64,000 bases of DNA from Trichosphaerium sp. ATCC 40318. Taxonomy: Eukaryota > Discosea > Flabellinia > Trichosidae. This document shows positions 33,997 to 43,986 of this stretch, piece by piece. Within the stretch, counting starts at the first letter, position 1, and each line of letters starts with the position of its first letter. The DNA lies in assembly GCA_038496445.1 (NCBI GenBank), contig JALMLS010000287.1, positions 1 to 64,000 of the forward strand. Direction: 5' to 3'. The notes under the pieces are model-generated. The model ran no database searches, had not been told where the DNA came from, and saw only the letters and a program-made list of their open reading frames with translations. Position numbers and translations under genes: made by a program.

Positions 33997-34838
33997 ATGA
34001 CAACTTGCGAGGTGATATTAGACTCATTAAATGTGCTACCAACCCTTCTAACACATCAACATAGCTAAATATCTCGAAACCAGCGTATTGTCACCTATTA
34101 AACCTACCAGCCGAACTACATATTGTTATCATTGATTTAGACTACACAGTGTATAAAAAATGGCCTTTTCTATCGAAACAAGCAGCAACAAACACACGAT
34201 TTGATAATGAGTTAAAAAAACATGGTAAATGGCTTACAATAGGATACAAATCAACCGATTACATAAATCTACTCGCCTTAAAAAAAGTCCAATACTTTAG
34301 ACATGGTAAACCACATGGGAAGCTGTATGAGTGGTGTGGTAATGGTACTATGATGGTAGAATGTAGTTATATCAATGGTAAACGAGAAGGGGATTTAACA
34401 ATGTGGTATGGTAATGGTAAATTGAAGATACAATGTCACTACACTGATGATAAGCCTGATGGTGATCACAAGGAGTATTATAGTAATGGACAATTAGAGA
34501 AACATGTTGTTATTGTTGATAATAAGTATGAAGGAGAGTATAATCATTGGTTCTACAACAGTCAACTGAAGATACAGTCTCATTATATCAATGGTAAACT
34601 AGATGGAGAGTACAAACGTTGGTATAGTAATGGTACAATGGCTGAACATTGTACATATGTCAAAGATAAAATAGAAGGAGAGTGTAAAGAGTGGTATAAA
34701 AATGGACAATTGAAGGTGCTGTGTATGTATGTAGACAATAACCTAGAAGGAGAGTTTAAGCTTTGGAACTTTTATGGAGGATTAATAGAGCATGTTTATT
34801 TCTTGAATGGCAAACGTGTTGATCAACAACAAAATTGA
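33997..34838 (+). CDS. F-box-like protein with MORN-type repeats
   Basis: Best read as a five-codon first exon (MTTCE, 33997-34011), a 53-nt intron GTGATA..CATAG (34012-34064) and one long exon. Without the intron no ATG precedes the conserved N-terminus. The exon starts LNISKPAYCHLLNLPAEL (F-box-like), then KWPFLSKQAATNTRFD and KHGKWL, the linker shared with the gene at 9100. Seven to eight repeats follow, such as MWYGNGKLKIQCHYTDDK and RWYSNGTMAEHCTYVKDK, of 23 residues each. It ends FLNGKRVDQQQN. The repeats are the MORN_2/YwqK type. Function unknown. Two decayed copies lie immediately downstream, one inverted. Confidence 0.72.
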
Positions 34839-34919
34839 TGTTTGAAGTCGTCTAAATGGTGAGATTGGCCTGCACATGATAAACAAAGGAACTAATGTCA
34901 ACAGCGTTGGATAGCTCTA

Positions 34920-35280
34920 GAAACAGGCACTTGTACTCATTGTTCATACCCAAGGACCTTGTTTGATTGTACTTCTACTTTGCCATGGACATAACAAAGT
35001 CTTGATAATCGACCATTGGCATGTCATGCCCTTCTCCATTGTACTCACTGTTGACGTAGTGACAATGTTGCTTCCATTTACCATCTGTATCCCACTCTTG
35101 TACGCACTTTCAAATACATCATTGGTATAATGCTCGGCTCTAAGTTGTCTACTTTCAAACCAACAGTTGAAACGCCATGTAGTTTCCTTTGACGTAAAAA
35201 CACTCAACACATACGCAGTTTCCATCATCTGGTCATATAAGGTCATGATGTCTATAAAACCAAATGCCATGGTGAGCAAC
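34920..35280 (-). pseudogene. Decayed inverted MORN-repeat copy
   Basis: On the minus strand MORN-type segments appear in two different frames: WFESRQLRAEHYTNDVFE, then a shift to GKWKQHCHYVNSEYNGEG. Stops and frame changes break the rest. The order matches one to two repeats of the neighbouring intact gene, so this is an inverted, mutated partial copy. Confidence 0.6.
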
Positions 35281-35317
35281 TTGGAAAACTGTACTATTGG
35301 CGCTGAGATACCTTGAC

Positions 35318-35530
35318 TTTAGATTGTTGCTATGTCAATGGCAAACGAGAAGGGGATTTAACAATGTGGTACAGTGATGTTAAGTTGAGGACAGTCAAAC
35401 TATGTAGACAATAAACTAGAAGGAGAGTATAAGCGTTGGGGCTTTGATGGAGAATTGCTGGAGCACGTGCGTTTTTTGAATGGCAAACATGGGTCAATAA
35501 CAAAATTGATGTTTGAAGTCGTTCTCTAAA
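35318..35530 (+). pseudogene. Decayed direct copy of the 3' end of the MORN gene
   Basis: Segments CYVNGKREGDLTMWYSDVKL and, in a shifted frame, DNKLEGEYKRW and LLEHVRFLNGKH repeat the last part of the gene at 33997-34838. The similarity continues past the stop: AAAATTGATGTTTGAAGTCG occurs in both 3' flanks. A deletion removed the repeats in between. It is a truncated tandem duplicate. Confidence 0.7.
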
Positions 35531-36132
35531 ACGTATTGCTTGTATAAAACACGAGCTCTAATAAAATGTAACTTTATAGCCTTGGACAAAATCAGAATTC
35601 ACGTCGCCTCTGTACTGACAGAGTTTTTTGTTCACATGTACAACTTACTTCACAAATTAAGTTTAAATGACATCTTAATATTACCAAGACGTCATAATTG
35701 TTTGCGCTTGAGTTCATTGAATGTGTTTGCTAATTTAGTACAACTAAGCTTAAACGTTCCGAGATATACTTTTTACTAACGTTTCAAGGTAGACAATACC
35801 CTAAGGAACGTATTCTGAATATACTAGAGGCGCTTAAGGTAAATAAAAGTAAATAAAGCCACAACCTCTACAAAGCACAGTAAACACGTCAAATGGGCGA
35901 AAAAAATAGTAAACAGGCGAAAAACACAGGTAAACCCAAAACAAGCAATTACTCTTGTTTTACAGCTTTTAACGCGACTATTCTACATACACGCGCTGTA
36001 TAGTCCTTTTTCTACGTTTGAGCCAACTGACAATCTCGTAGGCGGTGTAAACGTTGCAAAAGCACCCACAAAACCTAATCCAGAATAGTACAAGCAGTCT
36101 TACGTCAATACACGCCTAACACGCTTACCGTA
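35531..36132. other. Intergenic, perhaps holding a missing first exon of the Rab-like gene
   Basis: No gene recognised. A weak leucine-rich frame (35513-35779) has no family signature. The Rab-like gene downstream begins at a splice acceptor, so its first exon should lie here, but no convincing ATG-donor pair in the right phase was found. Confidence 0.35.
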
Positions 36133-37087
36133 GTGATTATTTCATAAAACTCCTTATCATCGGAGATCGTTGCGTTGGAAAGACTAATGTGACTATGAGA
36201 TTTGTTGATAGCACGTTTACAGAAGAATACATACCTACTTTAAAAAATGAATGGGTAAAGAATATTTGACGTATTGATCAACTTCTCCACGATTGTCCCG
36301 AATTACAATATCTTTTATGAGTGATTTGTAGTCATTTCCAGCTATATATTGAACGATCGTAGACAACAACTTTATCCAAAAACGCCAGCACACGTGCTGA
36401 TTTCATTGAAAGAACAAACACTAAATTTCAATTTGACAAAAACTAACAAAGCACACGAGTACTTTGCTAACTTTGTTTACCGAGTAGAAAGATAGAATTG
36501 TTTATATTGAGGACAAAAAGGTTAAAGTACAAGTATGGAACTGTTATAGTACGTCACCAACCCACCAACTTGTTCGGAGAAGTGGTTTTTTTTGACAAGT
36601 TGTCCAGCCACTTTTTACTGATTTTTCTTGCATCTAGAGGACAGATTTAGAACTTACAATCACAGCTGGTATAGAACACCTAAGGGTATTATCGTTATGT
36701 ATGATATTACAAACAAAGAAAGTTATGACAATGCAAAAAAGTGGCTTCAAGAAGTTGAAAGATACGCTTCTGTAGATGTCAAGATAATGGTAATTGGCAA
36801 TAAAAGTGACTTAGAAGATGAACGCCAGGTTGATTATGAAACTGCCAAGGTATAAGTTGATCTATAGTGTTAACAAACCCTATATTAACACTTTACTCAA
36901 CTTAGGAATTTACTGAGTCTCTTGACATTGAGTTCTTTGAGACGTCAGCCAAAGAAGCAAGCAATGGTACATTCTCATAAAAACATAACGTGTGGTTACT
37001 TACTTTGCGTTTTTGGTAGTTGATGAAGCACTTATTACACTAACATCGACAATAATAACAAAGATGAGCGCTGAACAAGTACAATGA
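36133..37087 (+). CDS. Rab-like small GTPase with altered switch II and no prenylation tail
   Basis: Exons in order: DYFIKLLIIGDRCVGKTN (P-loop GxxxxGKT intact), RFVDSTFTEEYIPTL (switch I Thr), RIVYIEDKKVKVQVWNCY, RFRTYNHSWYRTPKGI, IVMYDITNKESYDNAK, MVIGNKSDLEDERQV (NKxD intact), EFFETSAKEASN (SAK intact) and DEALITLTSTIITKMSAEQ. The universal WDTAGQERF is replaced by WNCY-KDRF, losing the switch-II Asp, Gly and catalytic Gln. It ends MSAEQVQ with TGA at 37085-37087, lacking the usual C-terminal cysteines. It may still bind nucleotide but should not hydrolyse GTP normally or be membrane-anchored. The first exon with a start codon was not found, so a pseudogene is possible. Confidence 0.62.
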
Positions 37088-37271
37088 TTTTGAGATTCTG
37101 AGACCTCCCAAGGACATACACCATACATTTCTAAAAAAAACTGGACTGTGCATGTATTCTAATTTAACACTAAACTATTTGTACTCAAATAGTCATGACC
37201 ATTAATTTATTTTTGATACATGTACTTTCATTACTTTTTGTTTACTGCAAAGTCAAGAACTTTGCAATACC

Positions 37272-38492
37272 TTAGTCGACTGAGAATACGTTGTTTAATA
37301 TAGCATTAGCACATAATCCCACAGTGAGAGATGATAGTCCATGTAGATCATTTAAAGAGGCCGCAGTTACTTTATTGCAAAGCAATAACTCCAAGTCTTC
37401 AACACCATCCAAGGAACGAATACCATCATCAGTAACACTAACATCATACAAAGTAACCTTCTTCGCACCTTGAAGGCATCGAATGCCTTCATCGCTAACG
37501 CTTGGGCAATGCTGTATACTTATTTTATACACGCCCATCAATGCTTTTAATCCTGCATTAGTCACGTGACAGTAGCCAAGACTTATTGTATGAACCCCAG
37601 ATAACGGAACAATGCCTTTGTCTGTAATGTTGGTACCAGACAAACTGATCGTATGTACACCTGCTAGAGCCTTAACACCTTTGTCAGTTACATACTCGCA
37701 CTCCCATAGTAATACGGTATGAGCGCCAGCAAGCGACTGTACTCCAATATCAGTCACGTTTGTGTGCTGTAAATCAATTTTGCTTACACCAGCCAATGCT
37801 GAAACTCCTTTGTCTGTAATCTTCAGACAATGAGATATATCGATAGTATGTACTCCAGCTAGAGATTTAAGGCCTTCATCCGTTATACGAGAACACCACC
37901 CAATGCGTATAGTATGAACTCCAGAAAGAGCATGAAGGCTGGTATCGGTAATATTGAAACAATGAAGAAGAGAAATTGAATAGACTCCCGAAAGCCATTT
38001 AATACAATCATCGTTAACTTGTTTAGAATGTGAAAGATCTATAGTATGTACACCTCTGAAACGTCTTATAACTTCCTCTGATAGGTTCATTCCAGGCATA
38101 GGAGACATTGCGCAGTATCCAGACAAATTAATATCGTATGCTCCACCAAACAATTGCAGAACATCTTCCTGTATGTTCGTGCACATTTCAAGGTTTATGT
38201 GCTTTGCTCCCGCTAATAGTTTTAGCTTGTCATCAGCAAAGCTTCTTAGTTTTGAACAATCTATGTAAGTATTCTTCAGTACACCCTTGTATTGAGAAAT
38301 CTTTGCTATGTCTTCAGCAAACGTATCTCTGAATAGAACTATTTTGTGGTAGCCCAGAAAAGAATGCACAATGTCGGCAAACAATGTACACGTTTGAGCA
38401 ACTTGGTATCGCTCTTTTGTTAATTGACCAATTATCAAAGATACCATTTCAACAGGTAGATCTAAGAGCTCTTTGGCATAATCAGAGGTCGC
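37272..38492 (-). CDS. F-box/leucine-rich-repeat protein
   Basis: One long exon. It opens at a splice acceptor-like CTAG (38493-38496) with an F-box: ELLDLPVEMVSLII, QTCTLFADIVHSFL. The first ATG (38447) lies inside the F-box, so a short upstream exon is expected, as in the relative at 55088, but was not identified. About twelve leucine-rich repeats of 23-25 residues follow, of the form GVHTIxLxxxxxVTDxGIKAL, for example GVHTIDISHCLKITDKG. These resemble the cysteine-containing LRRs of FBXL proteins, which bind SCF substrates. The end is LCANAILNNVFSVD. The reading frame is intact throughout, unlike the copies at 31859 and 55088. Confidence 0.78.
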   Translation of the reverse strand, partial: ATSDYAKELLDLPVEMVSLIIGQLTKERYQVAQTCTLFADIVHSFLGYHKIVLFRDTFAEDIAKISQYKGVLKNTYIDCSKLRSFADDKLKLLAGAKHINLEMCTNIQEDVLQLFGGAYDINLSGYCAMSPMPGMNLSEEVIRRFRGVHTIDLSHSKQVNDDCIKWLSGVYSISLLHCFNITDTSLHALSGVHTIRIGWCSRITDEGLKSLAGVHTIDISHCLKITDKGVSALAGVSKIDLQHTNVTDIGVQSLAGAHTVLLWECEYVTDKGVKALAGVHTISLSGTNITDKGIVPLSGVHTISLGYCHVTNAGLKALMGVYKISIQHCPSVSDEGIRCLQGAKKVTLYDVSVTDDGIRSLDGVEDLELLLCNKVTAASLNDLHGLSSLTVGLCANAILNNVFSVD

Positions 38493-40092
38493 CTAGATAT
38501 GTTTAGAAGAAGAAAATGCAAAAAAATTCCAACAAAAGTTCAAAAAAAAAAGTAGCGGTTGAATACACGTGGATTATAGCAGGTAATATCTTGTTTTAAA
38601 ACCGCAAGGTTTACGAACACATAATAACTATGCTCTGTAGAGTCTCGAGAAAGGTTAAGAACGGGTTTTGCGCACTTTTGTGGAATCGTTTGTTTTTAGC
38701 ATTTCAAAGGACGCTGTAGTTATAAGAAGTGCGAATCTGAATAAAATACAGGGGCTTCAAACACCTTTAACTGTTACGTGCAACTCGCAAACAACTAGAA
38801 GTCAAGTCAAGGCAACGCTGAGCAAAAAGCGGCTAAAAAAGTTGCATAAATTTTATAGGCTTCAACTTGCTTATTGAGCTCTTTGATTATTACCAAGCTA
38901 TTTTCATACGCATAATTAAGCATATTGTAGCGTTTTATTTATTTTATTTTATCAGTCTGCATTTCAGCAAGAATAGAAAACACGAAAACAACACGGGAGC
39001 AGTAACAACACATGTGTGACATTGCCGTAACAAAGAGTATTTAAATCGATGACGCCAGTCTCGCTTTATTTCGGTGTTTATTCATCTACAGAATTACTAC
39101 TACGCGTGCAGTACAAGAGAAGTTCGTAAGTACTCTGTGAAGCGTCTAAAGACGAGTTTTTCACATTATTGCATTTTGCGAAAATCTCGCCGTTACTTCA
39201 ATGCTACATGAATGAAACGTCTTCATAATTTGACATGTTATACACGTGGCTTATATTTAGGTTACATCAGCCAGCAAAACCGGACGTTTCTTTCCTTCAA
39301 ACTCAAAAAAGAAATCATAAAAAATTTTTCAGATAAATCATAAAATACTTGGCTTGTAAACAACCAAATACAATCCGGTTTGTATTTAATAGTTTTACGT
39401 ATAAGATAGGTTCTGAAAATGGTAAACAGCGGAACAAACTAAAGTTTTGGTGTTTTTTTTTTTCAATATTCCAAGAGCGTGTTATTGTTTATCGAGATGT
39501 ACCCTAAAATAGCGACTGAGGTACTTTTTAGGCCATTACGCAACAATTCCTATTTTCACGAAAACGTATTTTAGAACAATCCGAAGTCCTTTCCAGTAGT
39601 TCTATTGCTACTAAAACCAACGTAATACTAAGTACACAAGCGATAGTAGTACTACCCGACTACTTTCTTGAATTCTTACCTTTGACAGCTGCCAAGCCAA
39701 ACTTCTTTTATCTATTTCTAAAAAAGCATTTGATGGTCGCTACCATAGCAAAATAGAGCGTATACGTCCATTGTTTAAACAATGCATTTTGTACTACTCG
39801 AAATATTTTCTGAATTCTCCAGTTTGGCACGCCATCGGCAATACCTCTTTTAGCCGCAATGTTCGCTCAAAATAACCCGCATTGTAATAGTTAGAGCATG
39901 ATTATATCGTAAAATGCGATTATTGTATCGAATTGAGGTTCAAGTTTGTTTTTTCGGAGTGTTTTTTATTTACAAGTGTTTTTTGGAGCTTTATACATAT
40001 GTACAATAGGTTACAGGAGAGATCCGAGTGTTTTCTGTAAGCAAGTTTTTTTCTTTTTTCCCTTCGCTTTACGCCATAGAAAAACAAACCAA
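38493..40092. other. Long gap with a possible F-box relic
   Basis: About 1.6 kb. A plus-strand relic may lie at 39618-39870: a frame with LPDYFLEFLPLTAAK shifts to one with LLSISKKAFDGRYHSK and SKYFLNSPVWHAIGN, like an F-box broken by a frameshift. The rest shows only AT-rich sequence and a few CACGTG sites (38570, 39245). Confidence 0.3.
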
Positions 40093-40362
40093 CTATCGCA
40101 GCAAGTTTGATATCTTCATATCTTCGGAACGAGGAGAAGATTGATTTGGTACTTCAAGTGAAGGTGATAGAATAAGCCCAAAATCGGCCTTGGTGAACCC
40201 ATGGAACGCTACACCTTTGCTGCCAGATGTTTTTTGAAACCTTGGTTGAGTTTCAGTTCTTTTACTGTGAACACGCGCTCTGCTTATCATAGGTCTATGC
40301 GCTGTATCTCTAGCATTTCTTCTTGGCATTTGGTGGCTCATAGGAGTAGAAGGGTAAGACAT
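40093..40362 (-). CDS. Small hypothetical basic protein, 89 residues
   Basis: Single open frame MSYPSTPMSHQMPRRNARD to SEDMKISNLLR. Rich in Ser, Pro and Arg, so probably disordered; the middle GSKGVAFHGFTKADFGLI is more ordered. No family recognised. Codon use is coding-like and the frame is free of low-quality runs. It may be a nuclear or cytoskeletal small protein; this is a guess. Confidence 0.45.
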   Translation of the reverse strand: MSYPSTPMSHQMPRRNARDTAHRPMISRARVHSKRTETQPRFQKTSGSKGVAFHGFTKADFGLILSPSLEVPNQSSPRSEDMKISNLLR

Positions 40363-41164
40363 GTTGCTTTGGTTTTATAGTTCGAGAATTTATGAATTTA
40401 AGCAAATTTCTACCTAGTTCTAACTTTCTATAACTGGAATTTAGTCCAAATGAGTAACAACGTGTACATAGGTACTGGTAAAACCTCTTACACGCGTATA
40501 ATCGAATGAATTTAAACAGCATTTTATTTTTCATTCCAACAAAAAGATTCTAACGTAAAAAACACCTTCGTCCGAAAATGACGTTTTTTGTTTTTGTTAT
40601 TACCTAAAACACATTACAGGATGGTTTACCTGTAATAGTATAATACGTATTAAACTAAGATTACCAACAGTGTCATCAAAACGGATATTCTGTACTACAG
40701 TTCTTTGTAAAACAAGGAACACTGAAAAAAACTTGCGCTGTTTTTTTCCCTATGCAGTACACATGTATGACGTTATAAAAATCACTAAAATAGAGTCACT
40801 ATCTTAGTACAAAAAGAACACCTCTAAACGCTTTTAGAGTACAGTGTATGAAAAAAAAAAAAGTTATCGGCGAAAGCACATTTCCTTTTAGCTTAATCTT
40901 CGTAAAACCAACATAAATCAGTCCCTCACACACTAGCAAATACGTACATAACATTAAAACGACCCAATAATTTTCTAGAGATTGACCAAAAAAAAAAAGC
41001 AAAACAAGATTTTTGAGTGACATTCCTAGTTTTTATTTTCGTTGGTGTGGGTTTTATAACATGGTTAATTACAACGTGAAAGTGTAGAAAGTGGCTACAG
41101 GTAAATAGATACAGTGAAACAAGCGTAAAAGTGGCTGCGTGGTCAAGAGAACCTTCGGATTCAG
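40363..41164. other. Intergenic, nothing recognised
   Basis: About 800 bases upstream of the small protein and downstream of the F-box/Kelch gene. No coding signal. Confidence 0.5.
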
Positions 41165-43540
41165 TTATTGGTGAATGTTTGCATTTGCTGCACGTCTCTT
41201 ATCCCTTTGGCGTTTCGGACTGGCGTGTACCTAAATGTTTGAAATGAGTTAACACGTTTTTTGGTGAATCGACTTGTTGTCTTGTAAGTACAGAAAATGT
41301 TTGGGCGCTTTATTCAGGAAAAACAAAAACTACCCACGTACCGATTTATCCTTATCCTTGGTCCTACAGCGCCTTTGTTTCGCTTCTGTAATGGTTTCAA
41401 GCTCAAAAACAACAACATCGGCGATAATGCGATTGGTATTATTTATGCCACCAAACACATACCATTTTCCAGCACAAAAGCATGCAGCAGAGCCACTCCT
41501 ACAATAACTCAATCAGTAAAAAAATGTTATTTTTTTGTAGACTTGCCTGCAAACAAGTTCCAAGTCTCCCCAAGGCTTTATAACGTTCCATTTGAGCGTC
41601 GTTGTGTTTAATGTGTACAAAGTACTTACTGAACCCTGGTCTACAAGAAAAATTTAACTTAAATTTTAAACGAAACGCGAGAAGATTCAAAAAAAAGAGA
41701 AGTGGAGATCAAAGTTCCGTTTACGCGCTATCGTTTTTCGTAGATACCGCATTCCAAAACTACAAAAATACGTACCAACGCCATCCACAGTTCCATGCCA
41801 ACCACCAAAGCTATAAAACGCTTTACCAACTACGCATGAATTTAAACTACCCATAGGCCCAGGAACATCACCGCATACGTCTAGTTTTTTCCTGGCTCAG
41901 AGTCAGAGGAAAGAATGGAAAATAAAATTCTCTGTGATTTTTGTCTTTTACAACTAGTAGAGCAGGAGAGCAGGAAACACGTCAATCGAGACGCTCAAGG
42001 AACAAAGAGGAGATAAAAACCTCAAACTAATTCCGAAAAGTAAATAGTTCGTAGTTTTGATACGTACCACTCCATAGTTTTTATATTAAGCACAAAAGTA
42101 TCCCCAAATACTTGCGAACCACCTAAGGACAAATTTAGACAAAAATAAGTACTATTAAACCCGAAAAAAAACATTCTTCTCGGCCTTGTTTTCGTACCAA
42201 GGTTGCCTCCAGCATGTATTATAATCGTATCACCAGATAAAACACTTGAGGTATGTCCGGCACGAGGGCAAGGAGGTGTACCGCTAGAAACGAATAATTA
42301 AACAAATGGCAAGCACGGAACAAAAATAAACGAAAAAAAAGGACGCACAATGTTTCTGGTGCAGACCACTCCATTGTTTTCAAGTCCAAAACATGTAAAT
42401 CATTAAATAAACATGCTTCTTTCCAATTAGAGTCAAAACCACCACCTCCGAAGACGTAAACCTTATTACCAATCAATTCAGCAGTAGCCCAAGCTCTACA
42501 AAAAGGTAATTAATTAAATAACAATAATAAAAAAAACGGTCTTCAAACAAGTGTACCTGTGGCTAGGAGAGGTTCCGCGTGTCTCTGGCTTACGCCAGAC
42601 CAGCTTCTCGGTGTCCAAAATAAAAACGTCATTGTAGATCTTTTGAGGTAGTTTGGCGATATGTTGGCCACCAAAGAACATGAGTTGGTTTACATGAGGT
42701 AAAGAGATGCATGTCATGCCAGCACGACAATTTGGCGCGGTACCTAGACAAGTTAGAACGAAATCAAGATCGATAATAAAAAAAACTAATTTAACGTACC
42801 ACTAGTTAGGTCTGGTACACTGTAACGCATTGTGTGCGTGTCATACACTTGCAGCATCATTTCTTTATTACATTTATTGGTATCATCCCAACCACCAAGT
42901 ACGTAAATCCTTCCCTAATAGAAACGTCAGTAACCGTAATGGGTGGCATAAAAAAATAAAAAAGCGGATTGACGTTATTTTTTCTACTGAGGGCTTCTCA
43001 CCTTAGAATCGAAGCCTGCACACGCATAGGCACGTTTCTTAGGTAACAATTTAAGGGTAGAGTACTTTATTTGCTTGTTTTGCCAGTGTTTATGGATTTT
43101 CTGAGCTTGCAGAAATGTTTGATACCATTGCGCTACTGGGCGTATTAGCACTAGCGGGTGAGAAATGGAGTAATTCAACCAGTTTTTCTTGAAGAAGAAA
43201 ATCAAAACATTGACGTACCTTTTCCAGCAACTTCCCATACGTTGCTGTAAAGGTATTTTGTCCAAACGTCAAGGTAAAAGTGACGTAAGTAAAGGACCTT
43301 CCAGAGGGCGGAATCACGGCTGAGATCTTTCCATGCCTTACAAACCCCTGTACACTTGGTAACGTCTACGTAGTCCAGATAACTCAAAACTTGAAGTGTG
43401 ATTTCTATTGGTAATTGAAGAACAATCGTCTGTGGAGGTATATTGATGTTCCTTGATGATACCGGGAGTTGTGGAACGTCTACATTGGATGTAGCAATTT
43501 CAGTGTGCTGCGAATCAGCTTTCGCCATTGTTGTGGACAT
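41165..43540 (-). CDS. F-box/Kelch-repeat protein
   Basis: About nine exons. The F-box is near residue 40: VLQLPIEITLQVLSYLDY, KCTGVCKAWKDLSRDS. After a helical linker (TLKLLPKKRAYACAG) come Kelch blades: GRIYVLGGWDDTN, NQLMFFGGQHIAKLP with VFILDTEKLVWRKPE, NKVYVFGGGGFDSN with LHVLDLKTMEWSAPE, an exon PGPMGSLNSCVVGKAFY with FGGWHG, then TLYTLNTTTLKWNV and GKWYVFGGINNTNRI. The end is basic (SPKRQRDKRRAANANIHQ), perhaps a nuclear signal. Such proteins are SCF receptors with a propeller that binds the substrate. One intron is GC-AG. A 446-bp region separates its start from the divergent receptor kinase. Confidence 0.85.
41499..41546 (-). other. GC-AG intron in the F-box/Kelch gene
   Basis: Between the exon ending TTGGAACTTGTTTGCAG and the exon starting GAGTGGCTCTGC, a 48-nt intron GCAAGT..TTGTAG keeps the Kelch frame (phase 2). 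No GT donor works at this place. Confidence 0.72.
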
Positions 43541-43986
43541 AGAATGATATGTAGTACAGTATTCTTATACTACGGAATATTTAGAACCAGATCTGTTGTT
43601 TGGGATTTTACGGGGGTCAAACAGCATAATAAATGAGCAGTTTGAATTTTAATACACGACAACGCGTGTGGAAAGAAAAAAAACAAACAAACAACGTGAT
43701 GTTTTAAAATAGTCTAAATTGTATTGTTTTATATAAATTAATAGGCGTACATTGCTCCACGGTGATATGTGTACGTATCGGCGAATTGTAAACTACATTT
43801 ATATTGTTTGACTTGAAAAAAAAAAAAAGACAAAGTTTTATCGAAAAAATCATTTCAGTTTAGTTTAACATTATATTAAACATACAACACTTCTTTGTTT
43901 GGTTGTATTACGCCAGAGAACAAACAAAGCCAAGCTTGCGGTGAATAATAAGTGTAATTTATTTCTGTTTGACGTCAAATGCGCGC
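43541..43986. promoter_or_regulatory. Divergent upstream region of F-box/Kelch and receptor-kinase genes
   Basis: About 450 bases between two oppositely directed starts. AT-rich with long A runs; no defined motif could be assigned. It should carry both promoters. Confidence 0.4.
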
